This document shows positions 9,233 to 18,498 of a stretch of DNA of 64,000 bases, one piece after another (position 1 is the stretch's first letter; the number at the start of each line of letters is the position of its first letter). The notes beneath the pieces are model-generated. The model was not told where the DNA came from and ran no database searches. It worked only from the letters and a program-made list of their open reading frames with translations. Source of the DNA: Gilvimarinus polysaccharolyticus (lineage in GTDB: Bacteria; Pseudomonadota; Gammaproteobacteria; Pseudomonadales; Cellvibrionaceae); the NCBI RefSeq assembly GCF_001187555.1, contig NZ_LFIJ01000001.1:112297-176296 (forward strand), read 5' to 3'. A program made the position numbers and the translations under genes.

Positions 9233-11599
9233 ATGAGCAAGGTATATGTGTTCGCATTGAGCTTAGCGTGGTTGGGGGCTTTACCCGCGTGGGCCGAAGA
9301 CACCGATGCAAGTTTTAGTGGCGATCGTGATGGCCATGAAATGCGAGATGTGATTCCCAAACACGAGATCCCCGAAGCACCGATTCTAACGGTTAAGCAA
9401 GCTTTAAAAGGTTTTAGTGTGCAGCCCGGCTTTGTGGTCGAGCCGGTAGTGGTCGAGCCTAACGTGTTTAACCCTGTTGCCATGAGCTTTGATGCCAAAG
9501 GCCGCATGTGGGTAGCGGAGATGACCACTTACATGCCCGATGTGCACGGTAATGGAGAGCTAAAACCCGAAGGCAATATTGTTGTGTTGGAAGATGCCGA
9601 TGGCGATGGCGCGGTAGATAAACGCACGATTTTTCTAAGCGATATCATCTTGCCGCGTACGATATCCCAAGTTAAAGGTGGAATTTTTTACGCCGATCAA
9701 AACTCGCTTTATTTTACCGAAGTGTTAGAGCGCGATGGTGAGCTGACACCTGGTACCCGCGAAGTTGTGGACGCTGATTACGCTGAAGGCGGAAACGTAG
9801 AACACAAGCCGAACACTATGCTTTATGGCATGGATGGCTGGTACTACAACGCTAAGAGTAACCGTAAATACCAAATCTTAGCGCTAGCGGCGAAGCTTCC
9901 GCTCGGTAGTGAAGAGATTTACCGCAATCGATACTGGAAGTTAGTGCGCGCCATTACTGACTATCGCGGTCAGTGGGGGCTGAGCATGGACGATTATGGG
10001 CGGCTGTATCACAACGGAAATAGCTCACCCATTCACGGTGAGTACCTATTGCCCGGATCATTACTTAAAAACCCGGGCTTCTGGCCCAATATGCCGGCTC
10101 ACTCTATAGGTGATATTTATGTCTACCCAAGCCGCATGAATCCTGGTGTAAACCGCGGCTATATGGACGGAATGCTGGTAGCGGATGGGCCGAATCGTGG
10201 CAAGTTGGTGGGTTTTACTGCCGCCAGTGGTAGTTTGGTGTATCGCGGGAGTAATTTTCCTCAAAAGTTTTACGGTATGGGGCTAACGCCCGAGCCTGCG
10301 GCTAACTTAATTAGTGCGCGTTACATTGTGGAAGGTGAGGGTGAGTTAACTGGAAAGCCGGTATATCCCCAGCAAGAATTGTTGACTTCGCAAGATGAGC
10401 GTTTTCGTCCTGTTAATTTGTACAATGCTCCCGATGGCACCGTATATCTATTGGATATGTATCACGGTATTTTGCAGCATAAAGATTTTTTAACCAGTTA
10501 TTTGGCCTCGCAGATTAAAGATCGTGAGCTAGATAAAAACAACAATACGATGGGCCGTATTTATCGCTTGCGCTGGCAAGAAAATGCGGCGGCTAAAGTG
10601 CCGGATTTAAACGGTTTAACAAATGCTGATTTACTACCGCTGCTTGCTCACCCTAATGCTTGGCAGCGCGATACTGCACGCCGATTACTCATTGAGCGCG
10701 GTGCGCAATCCAGTGCCCCGGATATTCGCTCTCTCATTAAGCAGTCGAAAAACCCGGTAGCGATAATTAATGGATTATGGACACTGTATGGTTTGGGCCA
10801 AGTGGATTTGGCTACAGTGAAAGCGTTCATTCCTGATAGTAATGACCAGGTCGCTATGGCGGCTGCCGCTGTTGGTGAGGTTTTGCCGGAAAAAGATCAT
10901 AAGGCTTACCATGGACTATTGATGCAGCTAGCGCAATCTGGGTATCCCCGTGCATTGCAGGCGGCTATTTCGGTGTCGGCCATTGAGGGCGGTACAGATG
11001 TATCTAAGTTTGTACTAGAAACCTACCTCGACAAACCCTATATCCGCGAAGCTGTGATCAGTGGCTTGGGGCGCGATGCGAATGAATTTATAGCGCGGAT
11101 TAATGGTGATTACCCAGATGCCGATGTGATGTATGCTTTAAATAATTTGGGGAAAAAGCGTCAAGATGCTACTAACTTTGAGCAGCTCTCAGAGACGGGT
11201 AAAGCTTTGTATAGCATTGGCAAAAAACTTTACAATGGCCGTACCGCCTGTGCCGGCTGCCACGGTGAACACGGCAATGGCGTACCTGGTCTTGGGCCCA
11301 CTTTTTGGGATAGTCAGTGGCTAAATAACAAAGAGACTTTGGCCAAAGTATTGCTACATGGTCTAAGTGGATCAATTTGGGTTGGGCCGCATTATTGGAA
11401 TACTCAGGCAGTAATGCCGGGCTTTGCTGCCCGCGCGGATATTAGCGATAAGGATTTGGCAGCGGTCGCCACCTATATTCGCAACAGTTGGGGTAATACT
11501 CTCGACTCCGAAGGAGCTTACACCGAAGAAGAGTTTGCTAAAATTCGGGCAAAAACTGCAGGACGGGCTACTCCGTATAAAGCAGAAAATTTTGAATAA
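9233..11599 (+). CDS. Secreted PVC-type dehydrogenase with C-terminal cytochrome c
   Basis: Start chosen at ATG 9233, two bases after the preceding stop, because it gives a clean signal peptide (MSKVYVFALSLAWLGALPAWA) with AxA cleavage; an upstream in-frame start would put a non-signal extension inside the previous gene. The 788-residue product has a beta-propeller with 'FNPVAMSFDAKGRMWVAEM' and 'LEDADGDGAVDKRTIF', a shorter HEAT-like helical part (about 450-640), and a cytochrome c domain with CAGCH at 673-677 ('CHGEHGNGVPGLGP') and a probable Met ligand in 'AVMPGFAA'. It is a smaller soluble relative of the 4370 gene product. Likely periplasmic oxidation of a sugar, delivering electrons to a respiratory cytochrome. 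It ends convergently with the GH50 gene. Confidence 0.85.
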   Translation: MSKVYVFALSLAWLGALPAWAEDTDASFSGDRDGHEMRDVIPKHEIPEAPILTVKQALKGFSVQPGFVVEPVVVEPNVFNPVAMSFDAKGRMWVAEMTTYMPDVHGNGELKPEGNIVVLEDADGDGAVDKRTIFLSDIILPRTISQVKGGIFYADQNSLYFTEVLERDGELTPGTREVVDADYAEGGNVEHKPNTMLYGMDGWYYNAKSNRKYQILALAAKLPLGSEEIYRNRYWKLVRAITDYRGQWGLSMDDYGRLYHNGNSSPIHGEYLLPGSLLKNPGFWPNMPAHSIGDIYVYPSRMNPGVNRGYMDGMLVADGPNRGKLVGFTAASGSLVYRGSNFPQKFYGMGLTPEPAANLISARYIVEGEGELTGKPVYPQQELLTSQDERFRPVNLYNAPDGTVYLLDMYHGILQHKDFLTSYLASQIKDRELDKNNNTMGRIYRLRWQENAAAKVPDLNGLTNADLLPLLAHPNAWQRDTARRLLIERGAQSSAPDIRSLIKQSKNPVAIINGLWTLYGLGQVDLATVKAFIPDSNDQVAMAAAAVGEVLPEKDHKAYHGLLMQLAQSGYPRALQAAISVSAIEGGTDVSKFVLETYLDKPYIREAVISGLGRDANEFIARINGDYPDADVMYALNNLGKKRQDATNFEQLSETGKALYSIGKKLYNGRTACAGCHGEHGNGVPGLGPTFWDSQWLNNKETLAKVLLHGLSGSIWVGPHYWNTQAVMPGFAARADISDKDLAAVATYIRNSWGNTLDSEGAYTEEEFAKIRAKTAGRATPYKAENFE

Positions 11600-11610
11600 G
11601 AGATAAAAAG

Positions 11611-11630
11611 ACCCCGCTCGAAGGCGGGGT
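11611..11630 (-). terminator. Hairpin terminator between convergent genes
   Basis: A perfect 7-bp stem (ACCCCGC / GCGGGGT) with a 6-base loop. On the minus strand it is followed by CTTTTTATC, the U-tract expected for rho-independent termination of the GH50 agarase transcript. It may also slow the opposing transcript, which has no T-run. Confidence 0.8.
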
Positions 11631-11645
11631 AAAGGCTGCTTATAG

Positions 11646-13976
11646 TTACTGGCCGTAGCGCTGCGGATAAAGGTTGTAGTTCACCTCTTTGGCGGCTTTA
11701 ATCATCTCGGGGTAGGGGATGTCGGTTACCGTGACAAAACCAATGTTGGCATTTTCGCCATCAAAGGCGCGTCCGGTCACTGGCTCGTCTACGTACTGAA
11801 ACCAATGTGCTCCCACCATATAGTCTTTCTCTAAAACGCTTTGCATATAATCTTTGTACATCCTAGCGCGATCTTTTTGACTGGCGGCGCTGACGATTCC
11901 CGGGTGATAATTGTCGGAGTCGGTGGTGGCGCCAATATGAAACTCACCAATCACTACCGGCAAATCGACTTCGGTTAAAAAGTCCCACTGGTGAGTTTGC
12001 ATACCCTCTTCGTAAATATTAAAGCTGAGTACGTCACTGTATTTAACGGATGCTTTAATTATCTCGTCGGGCATCCCCCAGTTGGCCATACGTGCGCCCA
12101 TGTACAGGTGATGCGGTAAGTATTCTTTAAGGGTTCCGTGCACCACTTTAAAGTACTGCTCACCGAGCGCCTCTAACAACTTTGATAAGTCGACCACTTG
12201 CGCATCCGAGTGCTGCTCTGTGCTGGCATTTTCGGCAAACTCGCTCCAGCTACTAAAGTCGGTATTCCAGGCGCGGTTTAACGCTTTAATGCTGGAGTAT
12301 TGCGCTTGTAAACGCTCGGTAAACGCTTGCTTGGCTGGGCTTTGGTTTGCATTTTTACTCAGAGCATTGAGAATCACCCCATAGCGCTGCTCGACGCTGC
12401 CTTCGCGCTCGCCCCAGCTTTTTTCATTGTCGATAAAAATACCCACACACCAGGGCGATGCCTGTACGTCTTTGGCGATCACTTCTATAGTGGCACGGGC
12501 GCGCTCGGCAAAGACAGGGTCAAAAAAGTCGGGCATTAAGCCCCAGTGGTTGGTATGGCCCGACAGTGTCTGGTAGTCGCCAATAATCCAGCCGTTGGCA
12601 AAGTAGGGCACCTGTTGGTTGGGGTAAAACGCCGGGTCCACCCAGTTGCCAAAAGAAGTAAAGCCCCAGCTATTCATGCGGTCCAGTGTGACTTCTTCCC
12701 ACTTGCGAACATAAGACTCGGGCTCGGTTTCGCCATAGCGGCGCTCTAGGTTGGCACGGTAAAAGCTGTAGGTTTCACCGTGAGGCACAGGCCCTTTATG
12801 GGTCGAGCGGCGGTAGCTGTAGTGATCGGCCAGCGAGTCGTCGTAGCTGGGTAGCCATTCAAACATATCGTGGCGGGTTTCGTTAATCACGTAGCGGGTC
12901 TCGCGTACCTCATCCGAAACTGTAACAATGCCCATAGAGTCTTCCGGCGTGACTTCATCGGCCTGAACCACACGCACGGATGGGTCTTTAAAATCCACCC
13001 CGGTGAGAGTCGTGAGGTTAGACATGCGCACATTGGCCGGGCCATGGGAGAAAAATAAATAACCTTCTGGGTCTACCATCCACCATTTTCCGTCGACTTT
13101 TTCGGTGCGGAAATAACCGGTGGCCTCAAGTTTGGGGCCGTCTTTGTAACCGCCAAAGCGCGATCGATCGCTGGGCCCCGGCTGCTCGGTCAGCTGTTGT
13201 AATTCGCGTTCGGCAATCGCTTTTAATTCGGCCTCGGATAATACTTTTAACGGTGAGTTCTTTTTGGCCGCCTGGCCGAAGCGATCCACCAGATTGCTCG
13301 CCCACTCGGCGCCGGCATCCGGGTTGGGGCGCAGAACAATATCGCCGATTTCCAGCGTACGGTCTTGCAATACGCCAATGGTGTAAAAAGAGATCTTGGT
13401 GATTTGGCTCATGTCCAGAGTTTGGTGCCAGGAGCGCCACACCATCTTCATTTCGTCGGTAGGCCAGGGCATGGGGTTGGCCCACATACCTTTATCAGTG
13501 GCGGCTTTTTCCCCCGTCAGCGGGAAAAACACCTTGCCTTGATAACCTTTGGGAATGCTTAATTCGCGCGACTGACTGGTGCCGTTTGCGTCGAACAGTT
13601 CGACGTAAAAGTGCGTGGATACCGGCGACAGGTTGTTAACCTCAAAGGCCAGATTGTAATTATCGAGCCCAGATAAGTCCCAGGGGGTGTTCGGCTCAAT
13701 ATTAAGTTTTGGCATATGGACTGAGGAGGGAAAGCGTATATTGAGCGCTGTGGTAGAGATGCTGGCGGTTGGCTTTAGTTCAGCCTGTTGAGCGGTAAGC
13801 CAACCTTGCTGTTGAGCACTGGAAAAATCGACCAAGGTTGTCGGTAATTGTTGTGGTTCGAGTTGCTCATTTATCAAGCGATCAGCATCGGATAAGCTGA
13901 CGCTGTTGTTGCTAGTACAGGCGCTACCGAGCGCTGCGCTTATGGCAACCGCCAGCGCTAATGGTTTTAAGGTCAT
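11646..13976 (-). CDS. GH50 beta-agarase (lipoprotein)
   Basis: The 776-residue product has an N-terminal lipoprotein-type signal (AALGSAC), a CBM-like beta-sandwich (about 60-230) and a GH50 (beta/alpha)8 domain from about 280 to the end. Diagnostic segments are 'KWWMVDPEGYLFFSHGPANVR', 'MFEWLPSYDDSLADHYSYRR', 'FIDNEKSWGE' and 'VIGEFHIGA'. Glu518 (NEKSW) and Glu678 (GEFHIG) are the expected acid/base and nucleophile; their spacing is close to that in the characterised Saccharophagus Aga50D. Enzymes of this type release neoagarobiose from agarose or neoagaro-oligosaccharides. An AAGGA ribosome site lies just before the ATG. The operator at 14044-14055 is about 70 bp upstream. Confidence 0.93.
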   Translation of the reverse strand: MTLKPLALAVAISAALGSACTSNNSVSLSDADRLINEQLEPQQLPTTLVDFSSAQQQGWLTAQQAELKPTASISTTALNIRFPSSVHMPKLNIEPNTPWDLSGLDNYNLAFEVNNLSPVSTHFYVELFDANGTSQSRELSIPKGYQGKVFFPLTGEKAATDKGMWANPMPWPTDEMKMVWRSWHQTLDMSQITKISFYTIGVLQDRTLEIGDIVLRPNPDAGAEWASNLVDRFGQAAKKNSPLKVLSEAELKAIAERELQQLTEQPGPSDRSRFGGYKDGPKLEATGYFRTEKVDGKWWMVDPEGYLFFSHGPANVRMSNLTTLTGVDFKDPSVRVVQADEVTPEDSMGIVTVSDEVRETRYVINETRHDMFEWLPSYDDSLADHYSYRRSTHKGPVPHGETYSFYRANLERRYGETEPESYVRKWEEVTLDRMNSWGFTSFGNWVDPAFYPNQQVPYFANGWIIGDYQTLSGHTNHWGLMPDFFDPVFAERARATIEVIAKDVQASPWCVGIFIDNEKSWGEREGSVEQRYGVILNALSKNANQSPAKQAFTERLQAQYSSIKALNRAWNTDFSSWSEFAENASTEQHSDAQVVDLSKLLEALGEQYFKVVHGTLKEYLPHHLYMGARMANWGMPDEIIKASVKYSDVLSFNIYEEGMQTHQWDFLTEVDLPVVIGEFHIGATTDSDNYHPGIVSAASQKDRARMYKDYMQSVLEKDYMVGAHWFQYVDEPVTGRAFDGENANIGFVTVTDIPYPEMIKAAKEVNYNLYPQRYGQ

Positions 13977-14043
13977 TTTTATTTCCTTTATCGACGATCG
14001 ATTGAGACTTGTTGGTCGTTACTCTAAAGCTCTACTATCTTGC

Positions 14044-14055
14044 ATTGTATACAAT
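14044..14055. promoter_or_regulatory. Palindromic operator ATTGTATACAAT (site 3)
   Basis: Identical to the perfect palindrome at 4079-4090. It lies 68 bp upstream of the GH50 agarase start codon. On the minus strand its centre includes TACAAT, a fair -10 hexamer, although no matching -35 was seen. Confidence 0.65.
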
Positions 14056-14288
14056 ATACGATTTGTTGAGGTGAGTGCAAGGCTCCGGTCATCAGGCCTG
14101 TTTCAGTCATGGTTGCCCCTGTACCCGCACAGAGCGTAGCGTCTTTTGGCAATGTTGGGTTTGCTGCTTTGTGGGTAAGATCGTAGAGCGTTTTTAGGAA
14201 AGGCTAAAGCTTATTGAGCGTCTTGGTTGGGTTCAGATTACTTGCGTCCGATCTTGGTTAAGTGCGTAAATGCTCTCAGGCATTGAAG

Positions 14289-14300
14289 ATTGTTGACAAT
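14289..14300. promoter_or_regulatory. Operator ATTGTTGACAAT (site 4) with an embedded -35 box
   Basis: Identical to the 12-mer at 4189-4200. It includes TTGACA at 14293-14298, facing the GH16 agarase gene whose ATG is at 14383. Confidence 0.6.
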
Positions 14301-14382
14301 CGGCGGGGTTTCGGGAATTATTGAGAGTGATAAGGAGCCTGACAATCAAGGCTCTAAAGACAACAATGCAAGAGGTTCTATA

Positions 14383-15909
14383 ATGCTCCGTACTTATTTT
14401 CGCCCGATACGACAACCACACTCGCTGTTTCTTGTCGCGCTTTTGAGTGCGGGGCTTTACGGTTGCGGAGGAAGTGGCACCTCTGGGGGCTCCTCCTCCA
14501 GTGTCCAATCTCAGCAAAGCAGTAGCTCAAGCTTAACGGTTAGCAGTGCTTCCTCATCCAGTAGCGAAGGGGTGGCATCTTCGTTTAGCTCCTCTTCTAG
14601 CCGCCAGTCCTCCAGCAGCAGCGATGCTACTGGTGTTGATTGGGCCGATCTGCCAGTGCCGGCCGATGCCGGTGCCGGCAACACCTGGGAGTTGGTTGAC
14701 GCCTTGTCGGACGATTTTAACTACAGTGCCCCTGGCGATGGTAAAAGCCAAGTTTTTTACGAGCGCTGGTCAGAGGGCTTTATTAATGCGTGGCAAGGGC
14801 CAGGACTGACGGATTATCACGATCCGAATTCGTCAGTGGTCGATGGCAATCTCGTTATCGAGGCCACTCGTAAGCCCAACTCCGATGAGGTTTACACCGG
14901 TGCAATCCACTCTAAAGCGAGCGTTCGGTATCCAGTGTATGTCGAAACTCGGGTTAAAATTATGGATCAGGTACTGGCTAACGCCGTATGGATGCTGAGC
15001 AGCGACTCCACTGAGGAGATTGATATTGTCGAAGCTTACGGCAGTAGTCGATCAGACCAAGCTTGGTTTGCCGAGCGTATGCACTTATCGCATCATGTGT
15101 TTATTCGCGATCCGTTTCAGGACTACCAACCCAAAGACGACGCGTCTTGGTATGTGGATGGCCGCTTGTGGCGCGATCAATTTAGCCGGGTTGGCATTTA
15201 CTGGCGCGACCCATGGCACCTAGAATACTACATTGACGGGGAGTTGGTTCGCACCGTCTCTGGTGAGGAAATTATCGATCCGAAAGGCTACACCAACGGC
15301 GCGGGCTTGAGTAAAGATATGCAGATTATTGTGGACGCCGAAGACCAGGGCTGGCGCTCTGATAACGGCATCAAAGCCTCTGATGAAGAGCTTTCAGATC
15401 CCGATAAAAACCGGTTTTATGTTGACTGGATTCGGGTTTACAAGCCAGCCTCGACGACCCCCGGTGATAGTGATAACACCGCCTCAGAAACGGGTATAAG
15501 TGTGACTACCGATTTCGGTGCCTTTTTTGCTACAGGCAAAGAGGGCGACACTGTCGTCGAGGACACTGTCGACGGTTTTAATGCCGCCGATGGTAATATC
15601 ACCCATAACACTCTGGGTGATTGGGGGGAATACACCATCAACATTCCCGAAGACGGCGACTATCGGTTAGAGATTGATGTGGCATCCCCCACCGAATCGG
15701 GTCTGGCGGCGAATATTATGATCGACGATACCGATGTCGGACAGATTGCCATCAGCACCACTGGAAGCTGGGAGGTCTACGATACCTTCAGCCTTGATAC
15801 TCCAGTCACACTCACCGCAGGCACCCACACTCTCAGGGTTCAGAGCGCCGGGATCGCTACTTGGCAATGGAATGGCGACGTTATTCGGTTTCTTCAACTC
15901 AGTGAATAG
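14383..15909 (+). CDS. GH16 beta-agarase with CBM6 (lipoprotein)
   Basis: Start taken at ATG 14383 (AGAGG upstream); the frame is open further upstream but that part overlaps the operator and would hide the lipoprotein signal. The 508-residue product has a lipobox (LYGC) followed by a long Ser-rich linker (about 25-85), so the enzyme is tethered to the outer membrane. The GH16 domain (about 86-365) has the catalytic motif EEIDIVEAYG with Glu212 nucleophile, Asp214 and Glu217 acid/base, plus 'NAVWMLSSDSTEE' and 'WRDPWHLEYYIDG', typical of agarases. A CBM6 domain follows (about 378-508; 'GDWGEYTINIPEDGDYRLEIDVAS', 'AGTHTLRVQSAG'), expected to bind agarose chain ends. It acts as an endo-agarase making neoagaro-oligosaccharides. 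Confidence 0.93.
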   Translation: MLRTYFRPIRQPHSLFLVALLSAGLYGCGGSGTSGGSSSSVQSQQSSSSSLTVSSASSSSSEGVASSFSSSSSRQSSSSSDATGVDWADLPVPADAGAGNTWELVDALSDDFNYSAPGDGKSQVFYERWSEGFINAWQGPGLTDYHDPNSSVVDGNLVIEATRKPNSDEVYTGAIHSKASVRYPVYVETRVKIMDQVLANAVWMLSSDSTEEIDIVEAYGSSRSDQAWFAERMHLSHHVFIRDPFQDYQPKDDASWYVDGRLWRDQFSRVGIYWRDPWHLEYYIDGELVRTVSGEEIIDPKGYTNGAGLSKDMQIIVDAEDQGWRSDNGIKASDEELSDPDKNRFYVDWIRVYKPASTTPGDSDNTASETGISVTTDFGAFFATGKEGDTVVEDTVDGFNAADGNITHNTLGDWGEYTINIPEDGDYRLEIDVASPTESGLAANIMIDDTDVGQIAISTTGSWEVYDTFSLDTPVTLTAGTHTLRVQSAGIATWQWNGDVIRFLQLSE

Positions 15910-16637
15910 GCACACTCTTTTTTAGTACACACAAGTAAAAAGATACCAAGAAAAGGGCGCCATGCCCTGCGGGGCCAGCCTGAAAGCCTGAGTACGTATG
16001 GAAATTTTCAACAGCTTGCTAGGGTTTAAAGCGGCTCTCAATAAGACTGTTGTGTTAGCCTATCTGCAATGAACCTTCTGTCTACTGACTACCGCTACAC
16101 ATTCTTTGGGTAGGTACCCGCGGAACGCATTACTCGTGCCTTATATGGCGAACAATTTTGGTATGGCATTAAACACGAATGGAAATAAAGCGATCGCAAC
16201 TATGGCGCCCTCGAGAGCTGGAAATAAAAAACGTTAGTATTATTGACAGTGGTACGCTGTATCGTTGAGCGATTGATAAAAACGCCAGGCGTTGAGGGCA
16301 TTAGGCGAGGAAAAATAAAAGATGTGCTATCCCCAAAAGGACTTTGGCGTGGGCTTGATCACATTGAGAAGGTCGTATTAAGCTGAATGACATGGTTCAA
16401 TAGGAAGCGATTGCTTATCCCATTGATGATTGGCCTTCAACAGAGCATAAATTGATGCATTATCAACCGTCCGAGTTCAGTAGAGCCGCATAGGTTAGAT
16501 AAGGCTACCTACGATTAGCTCAGGACGATTCATTTAAAAACCGAATATTGATCAATGTTCTTTTTGGTGCCGCGTATCTTTCGCACAGCAAAACTCCGGG
16601 GCTTAAATGGATTTCGGTGTCCGCTTGCTGAATTTAG
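15910..16637. other. 728-bp non-coding stretch between the tail-to-tail agarases
   Basis: All six frames are broken by stops and there is no frame over about 60 codons with coding character. A few translated scraps ('ALYGEQFWYGIKHEWK', 'YPIDDWPSTEHKLMHYQPSEFS') look protein-like, so it may be an old, decayed gene or insertion, but I could not match them to a transposase or any other family. No terminal inverted repeats were noticed. Confidence 0.4.
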
Positions 16638-16668
16638 AATCGATGCGACCTTATCGGTCGCATCGATT
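16638..16668 (-). terminator. Strong hairpin terminator after the second GH16 agarase
   Basis: A perfect 13-bp stem (AATCGATGCGACC / GGTCGCATCGATT) with a 5-base loop, starting 7 bp beyond the TAG stop of the minus-strand agarase. The sequence after it on the minus strand is AT-rich but lacks a long U-run. Confidence 0.75.
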
Positions 16669-16674
16669 GGTTAA

Positions 16675-18429
16675 CTATTGCGGTGTAAAGGCAAAGCGGT
16701 CGGCGTTCCACTCCCAAGTGTTGGAGGTGTTGCCGGAGCTGGTTACTCTTAGGGTGTGAGTTCCTGCGGGTAAGACCACACCGCCGCTAGCGCTCACTTC
16801 GGCAAAAGTGTTCCAGCCACCGGTTGAGGGTACGTCTAAGCTTACCAACGCGCTGCCGTTTAGCGTTAGCGTCATAGCTGCACCACTTTCGGGGGTGGCG
16901 ACAAAGGCGCTTACGTTGTAGTTGCCTGCCACAGGCACCGACAGAGAATACTCGGCGTAATCCCCACGCTGGTTGTAGTTGGTAGCCGTGATACCACTTT
17001 GGGTATAGGTTTGAAAACCGCCGTATGGGCCGCCAGTGTTGTTAAAGCTTTCGGCTTCCAGGCTGATCGCTTCGGTGGGAGTAGGCGCGGTTGTTTGATT
17101 GTTACTTGAGCCTTCGCCCATTTTAACCATGCGGATTGCCTCGCCGTTCCATTGCCACTGCGAGCTGCCTGCGCTTTGCACGCGCAGAGTGTGGGTGCCG
17201 GCACCTATGTTGATGGTATTGGCAAGGCTAAAGGTTTGATAGCTCTCCCAACCGCCAGTTTGCGAGATAGCAACCGTGCCGACAAACACACCATCGATGC
17301 TGATGTCGGCCCCGAGGCCTGAGCTCACGGTGGAGGCAGTGTCCAGCTCCAGGCGGTACTCACCGTCTTCGGGCAGATTAATGCTGTACTCGGCCCAATC
17401 GCCTACGGTGTTGTAGTTGATGTTGCCGTTACCCGACGGGTTAAAGCCATTAAAGCTGTCGCCGGCGACAGCGCTGCCGTCTTTGCCGGTGGCAAAAAAG
17501 TTATCAAAGTCGACACTACTGGTAATGTCGTTACCGCCGCCACCATTGCTGTTTGGCACCGGCTTATAAACGCGAATCCAATCCACATAAAACTGGTTTT
17601 TGCTGTTGTCGGCCAGCTCGGTATCGGTTGCGACAATACCGTTATCCGAGCGCCAGTCCTGATCTTCGGCGTCCACAATAATTTGCATGGGTTTACTTAA
17701 GCCGTTGCCGTTGGTGTAACCGTAGGGGTCAATCATGTCTACACCAGTAACAGTGCGTACCAATTCGCCATCGATGTAGTACTCCAAGTGCCACGGATCG
17801 CGCCAGTAAACCCCAACCCGACTGTACTGATCTCGCCACAGGCGGCCATCGGCGTACCAGGCACCCACGTCCTTGGGTTGGTAATCTTGAAAGGGGTCGC
17901 GAATAAACACGTGATGGGCCAAGTGCATGCGCTCGGCAAACCAGGTTTGATCGGGGCGACTGCTGCCGTAAGCCTCGACTATGTCGATCTCTTCGGTAGA
18001 GTCGCTGCTCAGCATCCATACAGCGTTAGCCAACACCTGATCCATAATTTTACTGCTGGTTTCGATGTACACAGGGTATTGGATACTGTCGTTGGTGTGC
18101 ACGGCACCGGTGTACACCTGGTTGGTGCCGGGTTTACGAGTGGCTTGAATCACCAGTTCGCCATTTTCAACCCGTGAGTTGGGGTTGTGGTAGTCGGTAA
18201 GACCAGGGCCTTGCCACGCATTAATAAAGCCCTCTGACCAGCGATCGTAAAACGCTGAGCTTTTACCATTTGCCGGGGCCGAATAGTTAAAATCGTCAGA
18301 TACGTTGCTTTGCAGCTGCCACGTGTTCCCGCTGCCGGCATTGGCGGGGACAGGCAAGTCGTCCCAATCGGCCGCTAACGATGAGCTGCTTAGCAACAGG
18401 GCGGCTAGAGTACTGATGGAGTGTTTCAT
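16675..18429 (-). CDS. Secreted GH16 beta-agarase with two CBM6 domains
   Basis: ATG at 18429 is preferred (GAGG eight bases upstream) over a TTG four codons earlier. The 584-residue product has an ordinary signal peptide (MKHSISTLAALLLSSSSLAA), then a GH16 domain from about 22 to 300 with motif EEIDIVEAYG (Glu147 nucleophile, Glu152 acid/base). It is followed by two CBM6 modules (about 305-450 and 460-584) joined by a short linker. The catalytic domain is very similar over its whole length to that of the 14383 gene, but this enzyme is free rather than lipid-anchored and has one more binding module. A variant operator lies about 70 bp upstream. Confidence 0.93.
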   Translation of the reverse strand: MKHSISTLAALLLSSSSLAADWDDLPVPANAGSGNTWQLQSNVSDDFNYSAPANGKSSAFYDRWSEGFINAWQGPGLTDYHNPNSRVENGELVIQATRKPGTNQVYTGAVHTNDSIQYPVYIETSSKIMDQVLANAVWMLSSDSTEEIDIVEAYGSSRPDQTWFAERMHLAHHVFIRDPFQDYQPKDVGAWYADGRLWRDQYSRVGVYWRDPWHLEYYIDGELVRTVTGVDMIDPYGYTNGNGLSKPMQIIVDAEDQDWRSDNGIVATDTELADNSKNQFYVDWIRVYKPVPNSNGGGGNDITSSVDFDNFFATGKDGSAVAGDSFNGFNPSGNGNINYNTVGDWAEYSINLPEDGEYRLELDTASTVSSGLGADISIDGVFVGTVAISQTGGWESYQTFSLANTINIGAGTHTLRVQSAGSSQWQWNGEAIRMVKMGEGSSNNQTTAPTPTEAISLEAESFNNTGGPYGGFQTYTQSGITATNYNQRGDYAEYSLSVPVAGNYNVSAFVATPESGAAMTLTLNGSALVSLDVPSTGGWNTFAEVSASGGVVLPAGTHTLRVTSSGNTSNTWEWNADRFAFTPQ

Positions 18430-18498
18430 ATCGTGCCTCAAGTTAGATTATTTTTATGGGGGACAGGAATTTACCGTCTCTCGAATTGTATATCATAG

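Larger units (their letters stand above)
13977..14382. promoter_or_regulatory. Divergent control region of the GH50 and first GH16 agarase genes
   Basis: This 406-bp spacer carries the same two palindromes, in the same relative order, as the spacer at 3920-4369: ATTGTATACAAT nearer the minus-strand gene and ATTGTTGACAAT nearer the plus-strand gene. An AGAGG ribosome site lies just upstream of the ATG at 14383. No gene is recognised in it. Confidence 0.6.
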
